This document shows, piece after piece, positions 15,396-23,074 of a stretch of 47,686 nt of DNA. Numbering within the stretch: the first letter of the stretch is position 1; the number at the start of each line of letters is the position of its first letter. The notes under the pieces were generated by a model. That model saw nothing but the letters and a program-made list of their open reading frames with translations. It did not search any database and was not told the DNA's origin. The position numbers and the translations under genes are program-made. The stretch comes from TMED27 sp037969235 (GTDB lineage Bacteria; Pseudomonadota; Alphaproteobacteria; Micavibrionales; Micavibrionaceae), in the NCBI GenBank assembly GCA_037969235.1, contig JBBKXA010000117.1:1-47686 (forward strand), given 5' to 3'.

Positions 15396-18300
15396 TTATG
15401 GCGCGACACTCATGCCGTGTTCTAGGGGTGTTTTCATATCGCCTGGATGTTGTTGATCAAACATGTCTTTGCTGTTTTCTTTAATTTTTGCAGTTGTATC
15501 GTTTGTTGTGCTTTGCTCTGCAGGTGCGGCGACTTGATTTAAAGTTACTTTGGCTTCGTTAGCGTCGATAGCTAGTTGGTTTATATAAATTATACCTTCT
15601 TTCATTGATGCGACATCTGATGAATCTTTATTCGCTTCTAAGAATTTGTCTATGCTGGCTTGGCTGCGAACATATTCTTCGATGGGGATTTCTTTATCGG
15701 CAACTTTTATGGTGGCGGGAAGGCTGTGGGTTTGTAAGATGGCTTCAAGGCGAGAGGCGATGGTTTGTGGCTCGGCCATTGCTTCAAGTCTTTGAATGTC
15801 AGTTTCGTTTAGGATTTTGCTGTCGATACGTATAGCAGGGAGTCCTATTTCATTGAATAAATTTTTTGCAGCGATTGGGTTTAGATGATTATCCATTACA
15901 AATTTGGGGAGCGCTTCGTTTAAATAGTTTCCTATTTCTGCCTTATCTGTTGCGGTTTCGATTATGGAGTAATATTCCTGCATTAATGCCGCTAAACCAT
16001 CGTTGCCATCTTCGGTGAGTTGGCCAGAGGCGAGTAAATAGTCTGCTTGTGATGGTATAGTTTCTAAATTATTTGTTAGAATAAACTTTGCGGAGCTGGC
16101 AATGTCATTGATGGTTTGAATGGCTTCTAAACCTGCTGTTCGCATTTTGATTTCTTCTGGTGATGCGGCTGTATTTGTGCCGTCTTCTGTGGGGTTAAAT
16201 TTTAATTGTTCTTGAATTTCTTTTAATATAACCGGATTGCGGATGGCGATGCCAATGGGAACATCTATTTGTTTACTCTTTTCAGGGTTTGCGAATGGGA
16301 CTATGCGCGGTAAGCCAGTGTTTTCTGCAATTTTGATATATTGCTCGATCAGAATTTCTTCGTCCATTCTATGTTGTAAATTGTTAATATCATTAATTGA
16401 TAATGGATCATCTTTGAACCATTCCACGGCAAAATTAGGGGTGATCATATCACGTTCGACAAGTGAGAGATTATGTGTTGTGGCGAAGTCTTGGATTTTT
16501 GTTTTTGTTTCGGCAGCTGTGGAGAGATGTGCAGTGTGATCAGTATAAATGGAATGTAAATTTTCTACGTCTTTACGGGTCAGGATACCCAACATTTCTA
16601 AGGCTTTAGTATCTTCCAGGAGGTCAGCAGAGCCAAATTGGTCGACACTATCGCTGACGCTTGCGCCAAATTTTGCGGTTAATGCATTTATATCCGCATT
16701 GTCGCGAATTATACGGTATTCGGCGGGTAGATCGTAGGGGCTTGGCTCAGCCGCGACTTCTGCTTCGACTTTGTTTGTATCTGGCGTGGCGTCGTCGTCT
16801 TCTACTTCGGCGCTCTCGCCTTTGGGCTTGTCTTCATCTGTTGTGGCGTTCTCACCTGTATCAGGAGTCTCTTTACCCTTATCTTTATCTGTCGCGGGGT
16901 CTGATTTTATTTTGTCAGCTTCTGCTTTTGCTTTTGCAGCTTCGGCGTCAGCGGATTCTTTTGCTTTTGTTGCTTTTTCTTCCGCCAGTTTGGCTTCGGC
17001 GGCAGCTTGTAAGGCTGCTTCAGCTTGAGCGTTTTCGGCGGCCTCAAGAGCTTGCCTTTGCTTTTCATCCACAAGTGCTTCATGGTAATCTAAACGTTTT
17101 TCTTCAAACCATTTGTTGTTTGCTGGACGGGTGGCGAAGCTGTAGACGGAGGGGCGCCCCATATTATTTAATGCAGTTTCTAAAGTTTTTTGATCCTGAG
17201 GGCTTAATTCGTCCATGGCCTGTTCGTATGTTAGGCTTGAATTTGTGCCGAAGCCTGTTGGGCCGCGAAGAAGAGCGAGGCCTTCATCGGTAAATCCTTC
17301 AGCGTTTAGATTTCTGCCGTTTGCGAATAGATAATCCTTAATCAACATATCTTGGGATGGGTCGCCGTAACGTCCGTTCCATTTGTCTTTGTCATTGCTG
17401 TTTAGTTCGCCGTTACGGCTGTAAGCGTGGTTAGCAAATGCATATCCATAAGTATTTAAAATGAGTCGGTCATATAATGGAAAGGCTGGTGTGCCTTCGA
17501 GTTTATCAATCATTACATCCAAGGGGGCAACCATGATCGGAGTCAGGAGTGCGGCTTTTTCAGGATAGGTAAGTTTCGCGAAATTTGGGGTGTTGGTCAT
17601 GATTGCGAGATCTTCGTCGCTCATCGTGTCTAGCGCGATCATATGGCTGGGGGACATAAATTCCTGCGCGAGCTTCATGTATGCATTAAAGGCTTTTGAG
17701 TCTGGCTTGAGTGCGTCGAACATTATTTCAGGCGGTGTATCGAGATGTTTTTGCAAAAGGGCGATTTTATCATTCAAGCCCATGCTGAGATATTGTTCTC
17801 TGCTTTCATCGTTATTGATATCTAAACCCATCATTGCAGCGAGGTCTTCTTGGGGTATTTTTTTACTGCCGATGATTTGTGCGGCGTCGTATTTATATTC
17901 GCCATATTTGCGCTCGTCCTGGATGCGCGCCATGACTTCGGGGTCGGTGATGGATGGTTTTGAAAATGCCTTGAATGCCATGCGCAAATCGCGCTCATCG
18001 GGCACAAGAATGCCTTCATAAATGCCTTGGGAGAGTTTTTTGATGGCGCTATTGTCACTGGCAAGATCGGTTTTTATGAGGTCTTCGCGCTCAGCTCTTG
18101 TCATTTTGTCGATGTCGGCTTGAGATATATCGGGATCGAATTTTGCGATGGCTCTGAGGTCTAATTGATATTGCACATAGTCGTAGATTTGTTCGGGTGT
18201 GACGATGGCGGTTTCTTCACCGAAATAGGCGGTGACTTCTTTTTGTAATTGTTCATCGGGGTAGTAAAGCACGCGGATATCAACGGGCATACCGTCGGCT

Positions 18301-19622
18301 ACGTTTTCCAGTGTTTCATATGCGCCGAGCGCGAGGATGTTGTCACTAACTACGCCGTATTCAGCGCGGTGAGTTGCGATGGCGTCGCGATTAAAACTTT
18401 CACCGCTCATGGTGTGGAACAGGTGCGATGCGGCGGCCATTATATCCGATGTGGCGTTTACATGACTTTTTGTGCCGTCATAGCTGGTTTTGTATTGCTC
18501 TAGTGTAAAAGCCTGAATGATGAAATCGGTAAATGCACCATCGTTGTTGGCTGCAGCTTTCATGTCTTTGCTGAGTTTAGATGAGGTGAAATCTTCACCG
18601 TCTACACCGCGTGAGCGCGAAAGGCGTGCGCGGAAGTCGTCTTCAAACCCCTTAAGTGCGGGGAATTGGGTGAAGAATTGTTGTATGAGTTTATCTTGCT
18701 CGGCTTCGACTTTGGCGAGTTCGGCTTCATTGTTTTCCTGTCTGTAACCGCGGCCTTGCTTTGTTTCTGCGGTTCGATCGAGAAGGGTGATTTTTTCGCT
18801 GATATCTTTAAGTAATGTCGCGGTGATGATGAAGCTGTTTGCAGAGGCGATGTTATCGGAAAAGCTGTCGGTGATGTTGCCCATTTTATCGCCACGTATG
18901 GGCATGTCGTTGGCATCGCGAACGATTTCGCCGTCTTCACCGAATTGCACACTATAGATATCGCCCTTTTTGTCGAGTATATAGCTATAGTTGAAGTCGC
19001 CTTCTGTGTATTTTAAAAGTTTGCCATCTTCGTAATATGATGCGCCGTATTCCTTAAAAGCGTCTAGGAAAAGTGCTCTGGTATGCAGGCGTGTTGTGGT
19101 GTCGTAAAAATTATCCGGTTTGATATCAACAATGCTGCGGTGAAATGTGGACTCGCGGTTTTGTGTGTTGCTTAGGGCTGTTTCGAGATTTTCTATAGCA
19201 TGTTGAAAATCCAAGCCGAACAGGTCATCCATTGTAATGGGCGGGGCTTCAGTTGTTTCGGCTGGGGCTTGTGGTTGTTGTGCTATATTGGCTCGGGCGA
19301 GTTGTTCGAGATCGCCCTTTATTTTAATGAGTGTTTCTATTTGCGCTTTGGCCTCTGCGGGGATGAGACCTTCCTGATCCTTCATGAGACCATAAGCTGT
19401 GACAACATTATTGAAGGCTTGAAATGTTGCTTGGTTGGTTAGATCAACATCGCCCGTGGGGAGGTCGTCATTGATTTTCAAAGCGGTTTGATCCGGAGCA
19501 TTTGCATCAATAAGGCTATTAAAGATAGTTTTGTATTCAGCGATCCAGTCACGCGCAGCATTCAGCTCGGCTTGATGCGCCGCTTCATATGTATCAATCT
19601 GTTCTTGGGTTAATGCTGCCAT
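15396..19622 (-). CDS. Giant 1408-residue cysteine-free protein of unknown function
   Basis: A 1408-residue acidic, helix-rich protein. I see no signal peptide, no membrane helix and no cysteine in the whole sequence, and recognise no domain. It has three parts: an N-terminal region (about 1-845) rich in helical segments and aromatic residues; a low-complexity segment (about 845-960) that starts as an Ala/Glu/Lys coiled coil (AEAALQAAAEAKLAEEKATK) and becomes an Asp/Pro/Lys-rich linker; and a C-terminal helical region (about 960-1408). AAGAGAAG lies just upstream of ATG 19622. A TTGACA promoter and a perfect CtrA box lie 60-125 bases upstream, suggesting cell-cycle control. Secreted or surface proteins, effectors and internal scaffolds are all possible. 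It may be lineage-specific. Confidence 0.8.
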   Translation of the reverse strand: MAALTQEQIDTYEAAHQAELNAARDWIAEYKTIFNSLIDANAPDQTALKINDDLPTGDVDLTNQATFQAFNNVVTAYGLMKDQEGLIPAEAKAQIETLIKIKGDLEQLARANIAQQPQAPAETTEAPPITMDDLFGLDFQHAIENLETALSNTQNRESTFHRSIVDIKPDNFYDTTTRLHTRALFLDAFKEYGASYYEDGKLLKYTEGDFNYSYILDKKGDIYSVQFGEDGEIVRDANDMPIRGDKMGNITDSFSDNIASANSFIITATLLKDISEKITLLDRTAETKQGRGYRQENNEAELAKVEAEQDKLIQQFFTQFPALKGFEDDFRARLSRSRGVDGEDFTSSKLSKDMKAAANNDGAFTDFIIQAFTLEQYKTSYDGTKSHVNATSDIMAAASHLFHTMSGESFNRDAIATHRAEYGVVSDNILALGAYETLENVADGMPVDIRVLYYPDEQLQKEVTAYFGEETAIVTPEQIYDYVQYQLDLRAIAKFDPDISQADIDKMTRAEREDLIKTDLASDNSAIKKLSQGIYEGILVPDERDLRMAFKAFSKPSITDPEVMARIQDERKYGEYKYDAAQIIGSKKIPQEDLAAMMGLDINNDESREQYLSMGLNDKIALLQKHLDTPPEIMFDALKPDSKAFNAYMKLAQEFMSPSHMIALDTMSDEDLAIMTNTPNFAKLTYPEKAALLTPIMVAPLDVMIDKLEGTPAFPLYDRLILNTYGYAFANHAYSRNGELNSNDKDKWNGRYGDPSQDMLIKDYLFANGRNLNAEGFTDEGLALLRGPTGFGTNSSLTYEQAMDELSPQDQKTLETALNNMGRPSVYSFATRPANNKWFEEKRLDYHEALVDEKQRQALEAAENAQAEAALQAAAEAKLAEEKATKAKESADAEAAKAKAEADKIKSDPATDKDKGKETPDTGENATTDEDKPKGESAEVEDDDATPDTNKVEAEVAAEPSPYDLPAEYRIIRDNADINALTAKFGASVSDSVDQFGSADLLEDTKALEMLGILTRKDVENLHSIYTDHTAHLSTAAETKTKIQDFATTHNLSLVERDMITPNFAVEWFKDDPLSINDINNLQHRMDEEILIEQYIKIAENTGLPRIVPFANPEKSKQIDVPIGIAIRNPVILKEIQEQLKFNPTEDGTNTAASPEEIKMRTAGLEAIQTINDIASSAKFILTNNLETIPSQADYLLASGQLTEDGNDGLAALMQEYYSIIETATDKAEIGNYLNEALPKFVMDNHLNPIAAKNLFNEIGLPAIRIDSKILNETDIQRLEAMAEPQTIASRLEAILQTHSLPATIKVADKEIPIEEYVRSQASIDKFLEANKDSSDVASMKEGIIYINQLAIDANEAKVTLNQVAAPAEQSTTNDTTAKIKENSKDMFDQQHPGDMKTPLEHGMSVAP

Positions 19623-19681
19623 TTCTTCTCTTTATATATGTGCGTGTAAAATTACAGCACTTTTTCTATCGTTAAGATCAG

Positions 19682-19708
19682 GGTATAGAAAAATGAGACG
19701 AATGTCAA
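19682..19708 (-). promoter_or_regulatory. Putative promoter of the giant gene
   Basis: On the minus strand, TTGACA (complement of 19703-19708) and TATACC (complement of 19682-19687) are separated by 15 bases, shorter than optimal. It lies about 60 bases before the start codon and downstream of the CtrA box. Confidence 0.4.
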
Positions 19709-19792
19709 ATTTTTGTTTTATTACAGTGCGTTAACGATTTGTTAACCTTTTGTGTTTTATAGTATCGGGCGCATTGAAAATGTTTGACATTC
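19700..19792. repeat. Inverted repeat flanking the CtrA box
   Basis: GAATGTCAAA (19700-19709) is repeated as its exact complement TTTGACATTC (19783-19792). Each arm contains a TTGACA-type -35 element facing outward, and the CtrA box lies near the centre. Confidence 0.6.
19731..19746. promoter_or_regulatory. Full CtrA-binding box
   Basis: TTAACGATTTGTTAAC matches the CtrA consensus TTAA-N7-TTAA exactly, including the trailing C. It lies 109 bases upstream of the giant gene, in the 280-base gap to ilvE. CtrA is the alphaproteobacterial cell-cycle response regulator. This was the only perfect match found by eye in the intergenic regions. Confidence 0.6.
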
Positions 19793-19902
19793 TGGCTCGC
19801 CTATCTTACGTAAAATTTGGGCGTAAATAGATATGGTTATCCTCGCGCGCTCCTTTGTAAAAAGGGTGCATTAGAGTGGGTAAATGCAAATATTACAATG
19901 TG

Positions 19903-20802
19903 TTAAGCGGATTTTTGTGTGGCGATTTTACGACCATTTACGAGATCCGTGTATGCACTACGGAGTTTGCGGGTGATCTCGCCGACCTTATATGTATGGT
20001 CATCAATTTTACCTACGGCGGTTACTTCGGCGGCGGAACCGGTTAAGAATATTTCATCGAAACTGTTCATTTCTTCGGGTTTGATTCGGCGCTCTTGCAC
20101 GGGGATGCCGAAATCTTTTGCTAAGTCGATGACCGTGCGGCGTGTGATACCGCTTAAGAAGCGGTCAGCGATAGGGGTGTGGATGACATCGCCTTGGATG
20201 CAAAAGATGTTGGCACCTGTGCTTTCGGCAACAAAGCCCTCATGGTCGAGCATTAAAGCGTCATTATAGCCGTCTTGCATGACTTCATGTTTAACCATGC
20301 AGTTCAGATTATAGAGGGAAGCCGTTTTTGCGGTGGTTGGGGCGCTGTTTGGGTTGGGTTTGCGCCAATGGGTGGTTTTTAGGGTGATGCCGTTTTCAAG
20401 CATATCGGCGCTGAAATAGCTGCCCCAATCCCATGCGGCTATGGCCATGTGGGTGTGGGTTCCTGTCACGTCGATGCCCATTTGCTCAGCGCCGCGCCAT
20501 GCAGCAGCACGTAAGTAAGCGTTATCAAGTTTGTTGGCTTTCATGACTTCTTTTTTGATGCGGTCAATGTCGTCGGCGGTATAATGCATTTCCATGTGTA
20601 TAATTTTTGCAGAATGAAGCAAGCGCTCGGAATGTTCGTGGCTTTTGAAAATTACACCATTGTAGGCGCGTTCGCCTTCGAAAACTTGCGTGCCATAGTG
20701 CAGGGCGTGGGTGAGATAATGCATTTTGGCCTCGCGCCAAGGACGCATTTCGCCATCCATCCAGATAAAGCCGTCGCGATCGTCAAAGGGGATAAGTGCC
20801 AT
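19903..20802 (-). CDS. ilvE: Branched-chain amino acid aminotransferase
   Basis: A 299-residue PLP fold-type IV aminotransferase that interconverts leucine, isoleucine and valine with their 2-oxo acids. The catalytic lysine is K159 (TAKTASLYN), the same number as in E. coli IlvE. HALHYGTQVFEGERAY (32-47) and ESTGANIF near 193-200 are family landmarks. AGGAAAA lies upstream of ATG 20802. It is divergent from a response regulator gene, with 74 bases between them. An OmpR-type regulator next to ilvE also occurs in other alphaproteobacteria. Confidence 0.95.
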   Translation of the reverse strand: MALIPFDDRDGFIWMDGEMRPWREAKMHYLTHALHYGTQVFEGERAYNGVIFKSHEHSERLLHSAKIIHMEMHYTADDIDRIKKEVMKANKLDNAYLRAAAWRGAEQMGIDVTGTHTHMAIAAWDWGSYFSADMLENGITLKTTHWRKPNPNSAPTTAKTASLYNLNCMVKHEVMQDGYNDALMLDHEGFVAESTGANIFCIQGDVIHTPIADRFLSGITRRTVIDLAKDFGIPVQERRIKPEEMNSFDEIFLTGSAAEVTAVGKIDDHTYKVGEITRKLRSAYTDLVNGRKIATQKSA

Positions 20803-20876
20803 GGTATAGTTTTCCTGTATAAATAAGTCTATAAGGTACTGTAGAGTGCTAATATTTGTAAAGTTTTAGTTTAAGT

Positions 20877-21623
20877 ATGAGTGAAAAATCGCAAGAAAAT
20901 TATCAGGTGAGTGTCGCTGATCCTAAGTTTGAGGCCTTCGCGCAGTTGGCACATGTATTGGTGATCGATGATGATCGGCGAATTCGTGATTTATTGACGC
21001 GATATTTGACGGAGCAGCAATTTGTTGTTATTGCGGCGGCGGATGCGCGAGAGGCTAAAATTTTGCTGCGTAGTTATGATGTCGATGTGATTGTGGTGGA
21101 TGTTATGATGCCAGGGGAAACAGGCTTGGAGTTTACGGCTTCATATAGAGTAGAGTCTTCTACGCCGATTATTTTGTTGACGGCGTTGGGGGAGACGCAT
21201 GATCGCATAGCAGGTTTAGAGGTGGGAGCGGATGATTATTTGGCAAAGCCATTTGAACCGCGTGAATTGGTTTTGCGCTTGAATGCAATTTTAAAACGTA
21301 CGGCTAAGAGGTTAGATCATCCGCGAAAATTACAAATTGGTGAATGGGTGTATGACCCTAATATGGATCAAATAAGCACCTCTGATGACACAATTAAATT
21401 GACCAACGCGGAAAGCGTGTTGGTTCAAGCGCTGGCGCGAGATGCTGGTGAGGTGGTGTCACGCGATGATTTGGCCAAGCGTTGCGGCGTTGACGCAGGG
21501 GAGCGTACTATTGATGTGCAGGTGACGCGTTTGAGGCGCAAAATTGAGCAAGATACTAAAAACCCACGTTATCTTCAAACTGTGCGGGGTAAGGGGTATA
21601 TTTTAAGAGCCGAGGTTTTATAA
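20877..21623 (+). CDS. OmpR/PhoB-type response regulator
   Basis: A 248-residue two-component regulator. The receiver domain (about 25-142) has the acidic pair in VLVIDDDRRIRD (29-40), the phosphoacceptor D75 in VVDVMMPGETG, T102 and K124 (AKPFEP). The C-terminal winged helix (about 150-245) ends in RTIDVQVTRLRRKIEQD and TVRGKGYIL, typical of the OmpR class. The receiver resembles alphaproteobacterial PetR-like regulators. The kinase gene starts on the base after its stop, so the two form one translational unit. Targets cannot be inferred. Confidence 0.95.
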   Translation: MSEKSQENYQVSVADPKFEAFAQLAHVLVIDDDRRIRDLLTRYLTEQQFVVIAAADAREAKILLRSYDVDVIVVDVMMPGETGLEFTASYRVESSTPIILLTALGETHDRIAGLEVGADDYLAKPFEPRELVLRLNAILKRTAKRLDHPRKLQIGEWVYDPNMDQISTSDDTIKLTNAESVLVQALARDAGEVVSRDDLAKRCGVDAGERTIDVQVTRLRRKIEQDTKNPRYLQTVRGKGYILRAEVL

Positions 21624-22967
21624 ATGGCGGGCATTTCAGTAAAACAGTTTTTGCCAAATACGCTTTTGGGGCGTTCGCTGATGATTCTTGTGACGCCAGT
21701 GGTTTTGATACAGGCGTTTACGATATTCATATTTTTTGACCGTCATTGGAGCAAAATTACGACACGTCTTGCTTTTGCAGCGTCTGGTGAGATTTCGATG
21801 ATTGTTCAGGAAGTTAAGGATGAGCCTTTGTATATTTCACATCTTCAGACACGCGCTAAAAAATATCTGGATGTTGATGTCGCCTACACACCTAGTGAGA
21901 GTATTCCGTTGGGTGATAAAACGAGTGGAGCAAAAATATGGGAATATATGGTGGCTGAACGCCTTTCAAAGGAATTGTCCGCGCAGATTAATGAAGGTTT
22001 TGTTATTCATACCGATTTTAGCGAGAAGAAGATTAAGGTTTTCATTCAGCTCAAGGATGGGATGTTAAAAGTTTCATTGCCGCAGCGGCGTTTATATTCG
22101 TCATCGGGTTATGTGTTTTTATTGTGGATGGTCGGGTCTTCGGTTTTATTGCTTTTGATTGCGATGTTGTTTATGCGTAATCAGATACGACCCATACGAA
22201 AATTAGCGGCGGCAGCAGAGCGTTTTGGTAAAGGCCGGGATTCTCCTTATTTTAAGCCTGAAGGTGCGAGAGAGGTGCGTCAGGCTGGGCATGCTTTTAT
22301 AGATATGCGTAGGCGCATCAGTCGGCAAGTTAATCAGCGTACAGATATGCTGGCAGGAGTTTCACATGATTTGCGAACGCCTTTGACCAGAATGAAGTTA
22401 CAAACTGAAATGATGGATGAGGGGGCAGATAAAGAAGGGATCCGCGAGGATTTACAAGATATGGAGCGCATGATTGAGGGGTATCTCGATTTTGTTCGTG
22501 GAGATGGTGAAGAAGAATTTGTGCATGTTAACATTGCAGAGGTGTTTGCGAAGTTGATTGGTGCAATGCAGCGCCAGATGCATGTTGAGATTGATTTGGA
22601 TTTAGAGTTGGATTTAACTTGCGCTTTGCGCCCTTTGGCTTTTGAGCGCGCGATGTCTAATATATTAAATAATGCGGCGCGCTATGCTGGTCATATATGG
22701 GTCAGTGGAACGTATGTGAAGCATAAAAATAAAGCCACTTATGTGCGCCTTTGTATAGAGGATGATGGGCCCGGTATCCCAGAAAGCCAATATAGTGAGA
22801 TGTTTAAGCCTTTTAAGCGGTTGGATACATCGCGAAATGCTGAAACTGGTGGGGTGGGGCTGGGGCTTTCTATTTCTTTGGATATTGTGCATGCTCATGG
22901 TGGATCGATTGATATGGATCGTAGTGCGCATGGTGGCTTGGCTGTGATTATTTTATTACCTATTTGA
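21624..22967 (+). CDS. EnvZ-like sensor histidine kinase
   Basis: A 447-residue inner-membrane kinase, partner of the preceding regulator. A membrane helix at about 16-38 and another at 163-184 bracket a periplasmic sensor of about 120 residues. HAMP covers about 185-238. The HisKA motif is AGVSHDLRTPLTRM with phosphorylated H248. The ATPase domain has NILNNAARYAG (N box), EDDGPGIPE (G1) and GVGLGLS (G2) near 340-430. Layout and motif style match the EnvZ/OmpB class. The signal is unknown. Confidence 0.94.
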   Translation: MAGISVKQFLPNTLLGRSLMILVTPVVLIQAFTIFIFFDRHWSKITTRLAFAASGEISMIVQEVKDEPLYISHLQTRAKKYLDVDVAYTPSESIPLGDKTSGAKIWEYMVAERLSKELSAQINEGFVIHTDFSEKKIKVFIQLKDGMLKVSLPQRRLYSSSGYVFLLWMVGSSVLLLLIAMLFMRNQIRPIRKLAAAAERFGKGRDSPYFKPEGAREVRQAGHAFIDMRRRISRQVNQRTDMLAGVSHDLRTPLTRMKLQTEMMDEGADKEGIREDLQDMERMIEGYLDFVRGDGEEEFVHVNIAEVFAKLIGAMQRQMHVEIDLDLELDLTCALRPLAFERAMSNILNNAARYAGHIWVSGTYVKHKNKATYVRLCIEDDGPGIPESQYSEMFKPFKRLDTSRNAETGGVGLGLSISLDIVHAHGGSIDMDRSAHGGLAVIILLPI

Positions 22968-23074
22968 TTTTATGTAATCGTTCTTTAGTCATTTTTAAAC
23001 ATTATCCTTCATAATGATTGTAACTGCGTTAAATAATTCACAATTAATCATCATAGAAAATTAAAGAAACGCAC

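Noticed and set aside
16661..17293. 210-codon + strand open frame inside the giant gene
   Set aside because: Its Leu/Arg-rich composition is the shadow of the low-complexity segment on the other strand.
23028..23048. TTAA-N11-TTAA before the PAS kinase
   Set aside because: The spacing is wrong for CtrA, and AT-rich sequence makes such matches likely by chance.
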